Shown: positions 51,421-61,229, counted from the stretch's first letter. The stretch: 64,000 nt of DNA from Actinosynnema sp. ALI-1.44 (GCF_001984155.1 NZ_MTQO01000023.1:1-64000); one strand, 5' to 3'. Numbers and translations are program-made. Notes: generated by a model not told the origin, from the sequence alone.

Positions 51421-52641
51421 TCACCTCATGGGCATGGATTCGGGCAGAGTGAGGGCCGAATGGGCCGGTCGCGGCTCGGCGGAGGGCATGGCGTTGAGCT
51501 TGCGCAGCCTGTCGTTGCGCTGTTCCAAAGCCTGGGCGGTGGTCGGGAAGAGCATGGCGCCGCCCTCGCCGACCAGCCCCTGGTTCACGGCCACGAACTC
51601 ACGCGTGCCGTCTTCATAGGCGGCGAGCCCGGCGGTGTGGTCCCGGTCGGCCAAGGAACTGGCGAGCATGTACGCGCCGACGAGCGCGAGGCTGGAGCCC
51701 TGTCCGGTAAGGAACGAGGGCGCGTACGCGGCGTCGCCCGTTAGCGCGACCCTGCCGCTGTGCCAGCGGGGCATGCGGATCTGGCTGACGCCGTCGAAGA
51801 ACACGTCGTCCGCCTCGTGCATGGCGGCCAGCATTCCGGGGACCTCCCAGCCCGCGTCGGCGAAGACCGAGGCGACGAGATCCCATTGGGCAGCCGGGTT
51901 CCCGAACGCGTCGAACGGCGGTTCCGGCTGGGCGAAGTTCAGGAAGGCGTGCACCTCGTCGTCATCTCCCGCGGCGTAGAGCGCCGCGGCCCGGCCCGGC
52001 GTGTTCCACATGACGGTCTCGCGGGAGAGCCCGAAAGTGTTGTGCATGGGGAAAACGGCGAAGCAATAACCAAGGTATCGGTGGAACTGCGCTTCGGGGC
52101 CGAACACGAGTTCCCGGGTACGCGAGTGCATTCCGTCCGCGCCGAAAACCAGGTCGAACGTGCGCCGGCCGCCCTCGCGGAAAATGACGTCGACCCCGTC
52201 GCCGGACTGGTCGAGGGTATCGATGGAGTCGTTGAACAGGAACTCCACGTCGTCGCGGACCGCCGCGTAGAGCGCGTCGGTCAGGTCCCCGCGCCGTACC
52301 TCCAGGTCCCGTCCTTCGACGCCGCCGGTGACCGCGTGCGGGTGGACCGAGGCCACCTCACTGCCGTGCCCGTCGAGAAAGGTCAGCCGGCGCAGGTCGA
52401 TGTGCGCGTCCCGCAGTCGCGGCAGGATCCCCATCCTCCTGACGACCTCCAGCGCGGTGCCGCGCACGTCGATGGGATAACCACCGCTACGAACCGCGCC
52501 CGCCCTCTCCACCACCGTGACCGCGTATCCGTGACGGGTCAGCCAGTACGCGAGCGTGGGACCGGCGATGCTGGCCCCGGAGATCAGGACTCTGCCCTTC
52601 GGCGTGGTACGGGCATCCATCAGGTGAGCGGTGCGGGTCAT
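51421..52641 (-). CDS. FAD-dependent monooxygenase paired with an exporter
   Basis: 406 residues: FAD motif VLISGASIAGPTLAYWLTRH, YPIDVRGTALEVVRRMGI, DG motif LVFGADGMHSRTRELVFG and GD motif GRVALTGDAAYAPSFLTGQG. It is a paralogue of the enzyme at 46632 (same PIDVRGTALEV and GDAAxAPSFxxGQG variants) and probably hydroxylates an aromatic compound. Its start (ATG 52641) overlaps the stop of the MFS exporter gene by 4 nt, so modification and export are coupled, a usual antibiotic-resistance arrangement. Confidence 0.92.
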   Translation of the reverse strand: MTRTAHLMDARTTPKGRVLISGASIAGPTLAYWLTRHGYAVTVVERAGAVRSGGYPIDVRGTALEVVRRMGILPRLRDAHIDLRRLTFLDGHGSEVASVHPHAVTGGVEGRDLEVRRGDLTDALYAAVRDDVEFLFNDSIDTLDQSGDGVDVIFREGGRRTFDLVFGADGMHSRTRELVFGPEAQFHRYLGYCFAVFPMHNTFGLSRETVMWNTPGRAAALYAAGDDDEVHAFLNFAQPEPPFDAFGNPAAQWDLVASVFADAGWEVPGMLAAMHEADDVFFDGVSQIRMPRWHSGRVALTGDAAYAPSFLTGQGSSLALVGAYMLASSLADRDHTAGLAAYEDGTREFVAVNQGLVGEGGAMLFPTTAQALEQRNDRLRKLNAMPSAEPRPAHSALTLPESMPMR

Positions 52642-54035
52642 GCCTTGACTCCCTTGTGCATGGTGCGGGTGACGAGCAGGGCCAGCGCCGTGACGACGCC
52701 GGCGATGACGAATCCGGTGATGTAGGACGATTCGGCCGCGACATTCGATCCGGACGGGGTCCCGGCGGCGAGGAGCACGCCGCCGAGCATCCCGCCCGAG
52801 GCCATTCCGAGCACGCGGGTCACCAGGATCAGGCTGGTGGCGACGCCGGTCTCGTTCGGAGCGGCGGAGGTGGCGATGCTGGTCGTCATCGCGGTGACGA
52901 CCAGGCCGTTGGCCAGCGCGACCACTGCCTTGCCGACGACGAGATGCCACGCCTCGGAGTGCACGAGCGCCATGGCGATCAAGGCGACGGCCATCATGAC
53001 GACCCCGGCGGTGGCCACGGCACGGGAGCCGGAACGCCGCTCCCAGTTCCCGCCCATCGGCCCCGCCAGCGTCGCGACCACGGTGCCGGGCAGCAGGAAG
53101 ACGCCGATCTCGGTGGCGCCGGCCCTGAAGCCGTACCCGTCACCGGACGCGTTCCACAGCTGCGTGACGAGGAAGATCGACATCGAGGTACCGACGCAGA
53201 TCATGAACGTCAGCACAGTCGACTTCCACATCATGGGCCGAGCGAGCATGCGCAGATCGATCATCGGTGAGGCCGCACGACGCTCGACGGCGATCCAGCC
53301 GGCCACGAGGGCGGCCAGCAGCACGACGAGGCCGCAAAGCACGAGCGGCTGCGAAGCGAGGTCGGGGGCAAGGTTGATCACGAGTATGAGCGTGATCAAC
53401 ACCCCGCTCAGCAGGGCCAGGCCGGGCCAGTCGACCCCGGCGTCGTCCGACCGGTCCGCTGAATCCTTGGGCACCAGCCAGTTCACGAGAAGGGTGGCCA
53501 CGATGACGGCGATCGTCGGGAGCGCGAACATCCAGTGCCGGGACAACTGTTCCGCCACCGGCCCGGCCAGCAGCGTGCCCAGCATCCCGCCGCCGACGAA
53601 CAGTCCGCTGACCACCCCGATGGCCACCTTCGACTCTCCCGCGGGAAGGTGTTTGCGCACGATGATGAAAGACAGGGGCAGGGCGCCCACCATCGCGCCC
53701 TGTAGTACCTGGCCGACCACCAGCACGGGCAGGCCCGGTGCCAATGCGGACACCATGCCGCCGACGCACACCACGATCATCAGCCGGATCAGGATTCGTT
53801 TTCCGCCGTAGCGGTCGCCGAACCTGCCCGCCAACGGTGTGACGAGCGCGCCGGTGATCGGGAGCAGGATGCTGAGCAGCGCCCCTCCGGCGGGCCCCAT
53901 GTCCAGTTCGCTTTGCAGGAGCGGGATCGTCGGCTGCACCACCGACTCCAGGGCACCGCTGGCGACCGCCAGCAGGCCGAGAGCCCCGACTGCGGCCCTC
54001 CCGATTCGCACCGGGGCAGCCAGGGTTGTGGTCAT
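52638..54035 (-). CDS. MFS drug exporter (DHA2 type, 14 helices)
   Basis: 465 residues with about 14 hydrophobic helices. The N-terminal region SGALESVVQPTIPLLQSELD replaces the common motif D1; GRFGDRYGGKRILI is motif A; VGQVLQGAMVGALPLSFIIV is motif B; VVSGLFVGGGMLGTLLAGPV is the antiporter motif C. Such exporters expel drugs against protons. The ATG 54035 has AGGA upstream, and the gene is first in a two-gene unit with the FAD monooxygenase. The neighbouring ABC permease gene end lies 215 bp upstream on the same strand. Confidence 0.92.
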   Translation of the reverse strand: MTTTLAAPVRIGRAAVGALGLLAVASGALESVVQPTIPLLQSELDMGPAGGALLSILLPITGALVTPLAGRFGDRYGGKRILIRLMIVVCVGGMVSALAPGLPVLVVGQVLQGAMVGALPLSFIIVRKHLPAGESKVAIGVVSGLFVGGGMLGTLLAGPVAEQLSRHWMFALPTIAVIVATLLVNWLVPKDSADRSDDAGVDWPGLALLSGVLITLILVINLAPDLASQPLVLCGLVVLLAALVAGWIAVERRAASPMIDLRMLARPMMWKSTVLTFMICVGTSMSIFLVTQLWNASGDGYGFRAGATEIGVFLLPGTVVATLAGPMGGNWERRSGSRAVATAGVVMMAVALIAMALVHSEAWHLVVGKAVVALANGLVVTAMTTSIATSAAPNETGVATSLILVTRVLGMASGGMLGGVLLAAGTPSGSNVAAESSYITGFVIAGVVTALALLVTRTMHKGVKA

Positions 54036-54250
54036 GAGCGTCCTAACCTTTCTGTGATGGCAAGGTGAATGAGGAATCGGCCACAGGCGTGGCGCCGCCG
54101 CCTGTCCGACGAGCCCGAAGTGAGCAGGTGCGAAGCGGCGGTCCAGCGTTACCGCGACGGGCCGTCGAGGTCGTCGTCTCCGACCCCGGGATCGGCTGTG
54201 GCATACCGGAATCGGGGCGCGGTAGAGGGAAGGGTTGCCGGGCGCCGAAG

Positions 54251-56502
54251 TTATTCGATGGCGAGCGCCGCCTCGGCCGGTCGGCCACGCGTCGCCCGCC
54301 ACGCGGGCAGGAGCGTGGCTCCGAGCGTCACCAGAACGGTCAGCGCGACCGTCGACACGTAGATCCACGGGGACCCGGCGGGCAGCACCGAGCCGAGGCG
54401 CTTGAGGCTGACCGGCACCAGGATCCCGAGCACGGCAACAGTACCCAGCGCGATGCCGCCGACGGCCAGGATCGCCCCTCCAAGCCGGCCATCCGCAGCA
54501 CCTGACCACGAGTCGAGCCCGCGAGCCGTTGCAGCCCGAACTCCCGCCGCCTCGCCGTCATGCTCGACGCCAGCGTGTTGATCACCGTGATCGCCGCGTA
54601 CCCCGCGATCATGACCACCATGAGGTAGATCGCGAAGTTGGCGGTCGTCTTCTGGTCGTCGAACTCCCTGAGCAGGACGTCGCGGCCGGTCACTGTCAGA
54701 CCGCTCTCGGCGGAGGTCACCGTGGTCAGGTCCGCCACCAACTGGCCGGGGTCGGTGTTCTCGTCGGCTTTGACCAGGATTCGCGTCGCGTGTCCCTCGG
54801 TGGTGTGAGCGGCCAGGGTGTCGGCGGGAAGCAACAGGGTGTCGTAACCGTCCGGGGCAGAGAACAGTGCCGCCACCCGCACGTCGAGGGTGGTGTTGTC
54901 TCCCATTCGCAGCGTGATCGTGCCGCCGACGTCCACGCCCAGCTTCTCGGCGTGCTGGTTCCCGATCGCGATCGTGTCACCGCGCAGGTCGGCGAGTTGG
55001 CCCGCGGTGACCTGGACCGGTGTGGTGGCGTCGGCGCCGCCCGCGGTGACGCCCTGGAGGGTCCAGCCCTCGTTCGTCGGCGAGCTGTCATCCGGCTTCT
55101 CGATGAAGCCGACGCTGTTGACGTACTCCGAGGCACCGGCGACGTGCGGCAAGTCGTTGATCTGTGCCACCAGGCCCGGGTCGAAACGGTCCTGAGTGGT
55201 CACCACGACGTCGGCGACCAGGTTGCCTGCGAAGTCCTGCCGATCGGCCTCGTCATTGGTCGTCTGCAGGTACAGCATGCCGGTCGACACCGCGGTCAGC
55301 AGGATTACCGGGCCCAGCACGGCCGCCATCCGGCCGCCACGGCCACGAGCGTTGAGCACGGCAAGCTGGCCGGTCACCCCACCCAGCGCGCGCACGGGCC
55401 ACTGCACGATGAAGGTCGTGACCTTCGTCAGCACGGGTGCGAGCACGGCGAACCCGATGGCGAGCAGGATCACAGCGGGCGCGGCGGTGGCCGGTGTGAG
55501 TGGTCCACTCATCACGGCGATGGTCACGATGGTCATGGCGATTCCACCGCCCAGGGAAAACACCGCCAGCAGCGCGCGCCCGCGGCCGATCAGCCTGCCC
55601 TCGACAGAGACCTCCGCGAGCGCCTGGGTCGGCTTGACACGCGACGCCCTTCTACCGGCGCCCAGCGCACCGGCCAGAGCCGCGAGGATCGCCACCGCCA
55701 TGGCGGCCACAGTGGGGATCCAGCCTTGCCGGAAGGCCAGGCCGTCCGCGGCGATCCCCCGCTTGGCCAGCCGGGCGAACACGAACTCGCCAAGCCACCG
55801 GCCCGGAAAGTAGGCCAGCGCGGTGGCGAACAGGGACAGCAGCAGCGTCTCACGGGAGATCAGCCTGCGCAGGTGACGAGGTGTCGCTCCCACGGCCCGC
55901 AGCAACGCCAGATCCCGCTGGCGCTGGGCGATCGACAGGGCGAGCATGGAGGCCACCCCGAAGATGGACACCAGGATCGCGAAGGCGGTGAAGACGCCGG
56001 CCAGGGCCATCACAGTGACGCCGCTCGCCTTGGCCTCGCGCAGTTCGGCCTGCCCCCGCTCGTCACCGACCAGGGTGACGGCTGCGCTGCTCAGCTTGGC
56101 GTCGATTCGCTCCTGGAGCTCGCTGACGTCCGCTCCCGGCTTGGCCACCACACCGATCGCGTCGACCGAACCCGGCGGCGGGGTCCCCTCGAAGACGAAG
56201 CTCTCGGTCTTCTGTACGCCAGGCAGCGCCGCGATCGTGTCCGCCAGTCCCGCGTCGATGTGGACCCGCTCGGGCAGGATCGGAGGTTCGTCGGGGTCGC
56301 CGCCGGAGTCGTGGTACTCCTGGTCGCCGGTGACGACGACATCGGCCGAGGCCAGCTGCTGCGGCGGAACAGCCGTGCGGATGCCGGTCTCGATCAGGCC
56401 GCCGCACGCCATCATGATGGCCGCCGCGAAGAACATGGCGAGAAAGGCCGCCACGAACATGCCCGCGCGGAACCGCAGGGTGCGCAGTGCGAGTTGCAGC
56501 AT
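54251..56502 (-). pseudogene. FtsX/MacB-type ABC permease with a single-base frameshift near the C-terminus
   Basis: The main frame gives about 670 residues of a two-module FtsX-like permease: N-terminal helix FRAGMFVAAFLAMFFAAAIM, a periplasmic domain, FtsX core MLALSIAQRQRDLALLRAVG ATPRHLRRLISRET (in two parts), a second core and a repeat ARRREFGLQRLAGSTRGQVL. Then the frame breaks at 54473-54480: after LRMAGLEG the true end (AILAVGGIALGTVAVLGILV, then PVSLKRLGSVLPAGSPWIYV and WRATRGRPAEAALAIE) is in another frame. One missing G in a GGGG run explains it. It may be a real mutation or a sequencing error. Confidence 0.8.
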
Positions 56503-57296
56503 CAGCGCTGTCCTCCTCGGGTCGTCGCCTGCTGCGGACGGGGACCTTCGTTGGCGAAGGCGCCCAGGTGGGTCATCCGGTCGGCCACGGATTCGGCGGT
56601 CGGCGAGTGCAGTTCACCGGCCAGCCGCCCGTCGGCGAGGAACAGGACGCGATCGGCGTACGAGGCCGCGACCGGGTCGTGGGTCACCATCACGATCGTC
56701 TGACCGGCCGTCCGCGACGAATGCCGCAGCAGCGTGAGGATGTCCCGCGCGGTCCTGGTGTCCAGGGCGCCGGTCGGCTCGTCGGCGAAGATGACAGCGG
56801 GGTCGCTGATCAACGCCCTGGCGATGGCGACCCGCTGCTGCTGCCCGCCGGACAGCTCCGCCGGACGGTGGTTGCTCCGCTGGGCAAGGCCGACCTGGTC
56901 GAGGATCTGAGCAACCCGGCTTCGGTCCGGTGTGCGACCGGCCAGCCGCAGCGGCAACGTCACGTTCTGCCGCACGGTCAGGACTGGCAGCAGGTTGAAA
57001 GCCTGGAAGACGAAGCCGATCCGGTCTCGCCGCAGCTTCGTCAACTCGGTCTCGTTCATCTCGCTGAGCTCGTGCTCGTCGAGCAGAACCGAGCCGGACG
57101 TCGGCTGATCGAGCCCGGCCGCGCACTGCAGCAGGGTGCTCTTGCCGGAACCCGATGGCCCCATGATCGCCGTGAACGTCCCTCGGCCGAACCGCGTCGT
57201 CACTTCGTCCAGCGCCACCACCTGGTTGTCGCGCCTTCCGTAGAGTTTGCGGACGGCCGTCAGCCGAATCGCATCGGTGATGTCTCCGGTGTTCAT
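56502..57296 (-). CDS. ABC exporter ATP-binding protein (MacB/LolD type)
   Basis: 264 residues: Walker A IMGPSGSGKSTLLQCAAGLD, Q-loop GFVFQAFNLLPVLTVRQNV, signature LSGGQQQRVAIARALISDPA, Walker B VIFADEPTGALD and the His switch VMVTHDP. It pairs with the FtsX-type permease, whose ATG overlaps this stop. AGGAAG precedes ATG 57296. Together with the divergent kinase and regulator at 57507, it resembles BceAB/BceRS-like export-and-sensing modules for cell-envelope active compounds, although the regulator here is LuxR-type. Confidence 0.94.
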   Translation of the reverse strand: MNTGDITDAIRLTAVRKLYGRRDNQVVALDEVTTRFGRGTFTAIMGPSGSGKSTLLQCAAGLDQPTSGSVLLDEHELSEMNETELTKLRRDRIGFVFQAFNLLPVLTVRQNVTLPLRLAGRTPDRSRVAQILDQVGLAQRSNHRPAELSGGQQQRVAIARALISDPAVIFADEPTGALDTRTARDILTLLRHSSRTAGQTIVMVTHDPVAASYADRVLFLADGRLAGELHSPTAESVADRMTHLGAFANEGPRPQQATTRGGQR

Positions 57297-57506
57297 CAAC
57301 GTTTCTTCCTGCCGCTTCGCCGTCCGGCCGGTGCCGGACGATTCCGCCACCAACCCTGTCGTGCACCGTGGTGCCAGACATCGTTTGCCGGGACCGTCTT
57401 CGCCTGGTGCACACGGACCAGCCCGGCCCATTTCTGGTGCGGACGCACTACACGCGTGCGGGGCGGCCGTCCCCTACGCTGAACGTGTGTTGCGGGCTGG
57501 GCATCG

Positions 57507-58736
57507 ATGACGAACAGGGGCAGGTCGCTCGCGCCGCCGGTCGAGTCGTGGTGGCGGGAGGGCACGGTCGTCGCGGTGGCGTTCGTGCTCTGCCTACTCG
57601 GCGGTGCGCTGCAGGTCGACGACACAGTGACGCCGCCGCCAGTGTCGGCCTACTTCCTCGCCGCGGTGTCGTCCGGGTTGCTTCTGGCGCGACACCGCGC
57701 GCCCGTGGCCACCGTGATCGCAACGACCGTGTGCGGCGTGCTTGTCGCGCCGATGGGTCTGCTGTCGACCCCGCTCATGGTGGCCCCGGTCGTCATCAGC
57801 GCCTACTCGCTCGCCATACGCGCCGAACGGCGAGTGGCACTCGCGGTCCTGCTCCCATCGGCGGTGCTGCTGATCGCCGTACTCCCCTTCTTCGAAGCCG
57901 ACTTCTCGTGGGCGGACACCAGCAGGCTGGCGAGCGTGGCCGCGTCGCCGCTCGTGGCCGCCGTGATCGGTCGCTCGACGCGGCACCGGCGGGCCTACCT
58001 GGCGATCGTGGAGGAGCGGGCACGCCAAGCCGAGGAAAGCCGGGACGAGGAGGCACGCCGGAGGGTGGCCGGGGAACGGCTCCGCATCGCCCGCGAGTTG
58101 CACGACCTGGTGGCCCACCAGATCACCCTGGCCAACGCGCAGGCCACCGTCGCCGCCCACCTCTTCGACACCCGCCCGGAGCAGACCCGCACGAGCCTGG
58201 GCGCACTGGTCAGGACCACCCGCCACGCCCTCGACGAGCTGCGGGCCACGGTCGGCCTGCTGCGCCAGCCCGACGACACCTCCGCACTCACCGATCCGGC
58301 ACCTGGGCTGTCGCAGATCCCCACGCTGCTGGAGACTTTCCGCCTCGCGGGCCTGGCGGTGTCGATGCACGAGGACGGCACCGCCAGACCGCTACCGCCG
58401 GCCACGGAACTCACCGCCTACCGCGTCATCCAAGAGGCCTTGACCAACGTGACCAAACACGCCGCCACCGGTAGCGCCGAGGTGCGCCTCGCCTGGAACC
58501 GCGACCACGTGACCATCACGGTCACCGACGACGGCCGGGGTTCCCGTAAGCCTCAGGAGCGCCCGGCCGGGTACGGTCTGATCGGAATGCGTGAACGAGC
58601 CACCGCGGTCGGCGGAACTCTCACCGCGGGCGTGCGCCCACAAGGGGGTTTCCTTGTCTCCGCACACCTTCCTCTTCCCGCCGCCGAGAACACAGCGCGG
58701 AGAACCGACGAAGCGACCGATGGCGAGGGGCGATGA
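57507..58736 (+). CDS. Sensor histidine kinase (HisKA_3)
   Basis: 409 residues. Four to five N-terminal helices (VVAVAFVLCLLGGALQV to VLLPSAVLLIAVLPFF) with short loops, then RRRVAGERLRIARELHDLVA (phospho-His199), HQITLANAQATVAAHLF and the ATPase with YRVIQEALTNVTKHAATG, TDDGRGS and GYGLIGMRERATAVGG. Kinases of this kind control ABC exporters in actinobacteria. The message starts close to the ABC ATPase start on the other strand (about 210 bp apart). The stop overlaps the regulator start by 4 nt. Confidence 0.92.
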   Translation: MTNRGRSLAPPVESWWREGTVVAVAFVLCLLGGALQVDDTVTPPPVSAYFLAAVSSGLLLARHRAPVATVIATTVCGVLVAPMGLLSTPLMVAPVVISAYSLAIRAERRVALAVLLPSAVLLIAVLPFFEADFSWADTSRLASVAASPLVAAVIGRSTRHRRAYLAIVEERARQAEESRDEEARRRVAGERLRIARELHDLVAHQITLANAQATVAAHLFDTRPEQTRTSLGALVRTTRHALDELRATVGLLRQPDDTSALTDPAPGLSQIPTLLETFRLAGLAVSMHEDGTARPLPPATELTAYRVIQEALTNVTKHAATGSAEVRLAWNRDHVTITVTDDGRGSRKPQERPAGYGLIGMRERATAVGGTLTAGVRPQGGFLVSAHLPLPAAENTARRTDEATDGEGR

Positions 58737-59482
58737 TCCACGACGCACCAGGCGACGGACCGAACACCGGCGAAGACGCCAGGGATGCCACTGCGCCGCT
58801 CCGGGTTCTCCTCGCCGACGATCAGGCGTTGCTACGCGGCGCTTTCCGCACTCTCCTCGACAGCGCCGACGACATCGCTGTGGTCGGCGAGGCGGGCGAC
58901 GGCAGGGAGGCGGTGGCCCTGACCCGCAGGTTGCGCCCGGACGTGGTGATCACGGACATTCGGATGCCGGGCACGGACGGCCTCGCCGCCACCGTGGAGA
59001 TTTGCGCCGACCCGGATCTGCGGGCCACCCGCGTACTGATCCTCACTACGTACGAGACCGACGAGTACATCGCGCAAGCCTTGCGCGCAGGAGCCAGCGG
59101 CTTCATCGGCAAGGGGATCGAGGCGCAAGACCTGCTCGACGCTGTGCGCACGATCGCCAACGGTGACACCCTTCTGTCCCCGGCGGCAACCCGCTCTCTG
59201 GTGGCCCGTTTCCTTGCCACGCCGGTCGACACGCCACCGCGCCATCCAGAACGACTCGCCGCGCTCACCCCGCGCGAACGCGAGATGGTCGCTCTCGTCG
59301 CGACCGGTCTGTCCAATCTGGAGATCGCCGATCGGATGTACCTCAGCCCCTTCACCGTCCGCGCCCACGTGCAGCGCGCCATGACCAAGCTGGACGCACG
59401 CGACCGCGCGCAACTCGTTGTCATCGCTTACCAGACCGGTCTGGTAAGCGCCGTTCCCAACGGCGACACCGACCAGCTGTGA
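58733..59482 (+). CDS. NarL/LuxR-type response regulator
   Basis: 249 residues. A 20-residue polar N-terminal extension precedes the receiver domain (RVLLADDQALLRGAF, phospho-Asp75 in ITDIRMPGTDGL, TTYETDEYIAQALRAGASGF with the Lys in IGKGIEA). The LuxR HTH is LTPREREMVALVATGLSNLE, then RMYLSPFTVRAHVQRAMTKL. ATG 58733 overlaps the kinase stop. It is the cognate partner of the kinase at 57507 and probably regulates the divergent ABC exporter. Confidence 0.95.
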   Translation: MIHDAPGDGPNTGEDARDATAPLRVLLADDQALLRGAFRTLLDSADDIAVVGEAGDGREAVALTRRLRPDVVITDIRMPGTDGLAATVEICADPDLRATRVLILTTYETDEYIAQALRAGASGFIGKGIEAQDLLDAVRTIANGDTLLSPAATRSLVARFLATPVDTPPRHPERLAALTPREREMVALVATGLSNLEIADRMYLSPFTVRAHVQRAMTKLDARDRAQLVVIAYQTGLVSAVPNGDTDQL

Positions 59483-59587
59483 TCTACCTCGAAGCCACCC
59501 ACCCCGAACGCGCCCTACCCGATCCCCCCTCAAGCCTGACGGTCGTACCCTCCAGGCAACCCGATCAACCGGGGAGGCACGCGTGCC

Positions 59588-59710
59588 GGAACAAAGTTCT
59601 ACGACGACATCGGCACCGGACACTCTCTGGGACGGCGCACCGCCCCGCGATGGATGACAGCCATCCTCGCCGCGCCCGGCACCGCGCGGTCGACCGCCGA
59701 CGTGCATCGG
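59588..59710 (+). pseudogene. N-terminal remnant of a class I methyltransferase
   Basis: An open frame without a proper start reads TKFYDDIGTGHSLGRRTAPR, then WMTAILAAPGTARSTADV. The YDDIGTGY-x-x-RR-x-DPR-x-x-x-x-I-x-x-ALG-x-AR-x-V-x-NVGAG opening is typical of a common actinobacterial SAM methyltransferase. Here the similarity ends just before the NVGAGAG SAM motif. It lies next to other broken genes and is probably the join point of a deletion. Confidence 0.5.
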
Positions 59711-59774
59711 CACGTTGTAGCGCCGCTCGACCACTTGCGATGCGCCGCCGTCATCCGTCATGGGTTCCAGCTGC

Positions 59775-60315
59775 TACACGGTCTTTCCGTTTGCGGTTTC
59801 GCGAGAGGTGATCCGGTTCGTGCGACCGACCGCGCGGCCCACCGTGTTGCGTACCACGAGGCCTGGTCGGGTGCTGGGCATCATGAGTCTGGAGAGCAGG
59901 CCGACGCGTCGCTGCCGCGGTCGCACTTCGCGGCGGAGCCGCGACTCGTAGGTGGCGAAGGCGCGGGCGTGATCGCCGTGGTGGGAGGCGAGTTCTTCCG
60001 CGAGGGGTATACGCTCCTGCCATCGCCATGCTGGACCCGTCGCCCGGCAGGGCTGTGGCCGCCGCCGCGTCCCCGAGCAGTACGACCCGTCCGCGGGACC
60101 ACGAGGGCATCCGGACGGTCGTCAGGGGGTCGAAGAACGGGGCTGGGTGGTCGAGGTACGCCGCCACGAGTTCCGGCGCCCGCCACCGCACGTCGGCGTA
60201 CGTGTCGGCCACGGTTTGCTTGTGGAGAGCGATGTTTTTGCGGTCGTGGGGCGCCGGCCGTGCGGCCCGGAAGGTGAAGATCGCGAGCGGCGTGGTGTGC
60301 GAGGGGTGGATGACT
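59775..60315 (-). pseudogene. C-terminal remnant of an FAD-dependent monooxygenase
   Basis: The minus strand reads TPLAIFTFRAARPAPHDRKN, DTYADVRWRAPELVAAYLDH, FDPLTTVRMPSWSRGRVVLL with the GD motif LGDAAAATALPGDGSSMAMA, then shifts frame (ELASHHGDHARAFATYESRL, then RLMMPSTRPGLVVRNTVGRA in others). The N-terminal FAD half is missing and at least two frameshifts follow the GD motif. It belongs to the same enzyme class as 46632 and 51421 but to a different branch. Confidence 0.72.
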
Positions 60316-60336
60316 AGATGACTGATTCCTAGATCC

Positions 60337-60400
60337 TTAGTGGTCGTAGGCGATCAGGGAGCGTTTGACTGGTGTGCCGGTTGCCCAGTTGTGCCATCCT
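60337..60400 (-). mobile_element. C-terminal remnant of an IS5-type transposase
   Basis: The last 20 codons read WHNWATGTPVKRSLIAYDH and a TAA stop. The (W/F)-x-NW-x-x-G-x-P-x-(K/R)RSL-x-AYDH end is typical of actinobacterial IS5-family DDE transposases. Nothing further upstream matches, so only the end survives. The rest of 60316-60577 shows no gene. Confidence 0.55.
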
Positions 60401-60577
60401 CGACACGGGGCGTTCGACCGGGTCGCCGCGCTGGCCGCGCGTCTGTTGGGGTGCTGGTGGCGACGGTGGCGATCGTGGTTTCCCTTATCACAGCACCGAC
60501 TCGACCATCCGGGTTGATCTCCAGGCGGCATTCCGATCCGAGGCCGGCGCGGGAAGTTGCCGGTTAGTGTGGGGGGC

Positions 60578-61174
60578 GTGGCGTTCGGTCTGCGGTTGCT
60601 GGTCGCGTTGTGCGCGGCGCCGCTGGTGGTTGCGGCGTTCGTTGGCGTCGCCTATCTGGCGCTACGTGTCCACCCGCTTTACCTCCTGCTTGGCCTGGTC
60701 TGCGTCGCACTGATGCTGATGGTGGGATGGCACATCCACCGCCACTTTCACGTCCAGAATCAAGGGCCAGGTGCCCAGTTGTGCGTCAGCGGCATCGTCT
60801 TCGTGGCTACGATCGCGGCTGCGTACGTGATGACGCTCAGCTCGGCTGCCCCACGGCACATGTGCACCGTGGTTGAGGCCCGCACCTGGCACCGACTCAG
60901 CCCTGGCGGTGAGGAGACCTACAACTACCGCCGCTTGGCCTGCGACGACGGTCGCACCGATTGGCTGGGCAACCAGATGGCGTCCCAGCGAGGAACTGAC
61001 ACCACCGACCAGTACGGCGGCATCCGACTGCGTGTGGCCTACGACCCGAACGGACAGCTGCCCTCCCTGGCCCTTGATGATCAAGTCTGGTGGGTGGTCG
61101 GGGCCGGCATTGGCATGGTCCTGGTGGTAGCGCTACATGTCGGGGTCGTCGTCGCCGATCAGCGTCGGCGGTGA
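60578..61174 (+). CDS. Small hypothetical membrane protein
   Basis: 198 residues with three or four hydrophobic segments: LLVALCAAPLVVAAFVGVAY, YLLLGLVCVALMLMVGWHIH, VSGIVFVATIAAAYVMTL, and a final VVGAGIGMVLVVALHVGVVV ending in basic residues. Between helices three and four is a 90-residue external loop (EARTWHRLSPGGEETYNYRR, CDDGRTDWLGNQMASQRG) with two cysteines. It looks like a DUF3592-like topology, but the family is not certain. Start GTG 60578 is chosen as the point where the hydrophobic helix begins; 60569 is possible. Confidence 0.6.
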   Translation: MAFGLRLLVALCAAPLVVAAFVGVAYLALRVHPLYLLLGLVCVALMLMVGWHIHRHFHVQNQGPGAQLCVSGIVFVATIAAAYVMTLSSAAPRHMCTVVEARTWHRLSPGGEETYNYRRLACDDGRTDWLGNQMASQRGTDTTDQYGGIRLRVAYDPNGQLPSLALDDQVWWVVGAGIGMVLVVALHVGVVVADQRRR

Positions 61175-61229
61175 TCGGAGGACTCCGTGCGCGCAGGGCG
61201 ATGGCGCGGATGCGGTGTTCGGGGTAGGA

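Noticed and set aside
54529-56703. 724-codon plus-strand frame opposite the ABC permease
   Set aside because: Arg/His/Gln-rich shadow with no domain; the minus strand is a clear FtsX permease.
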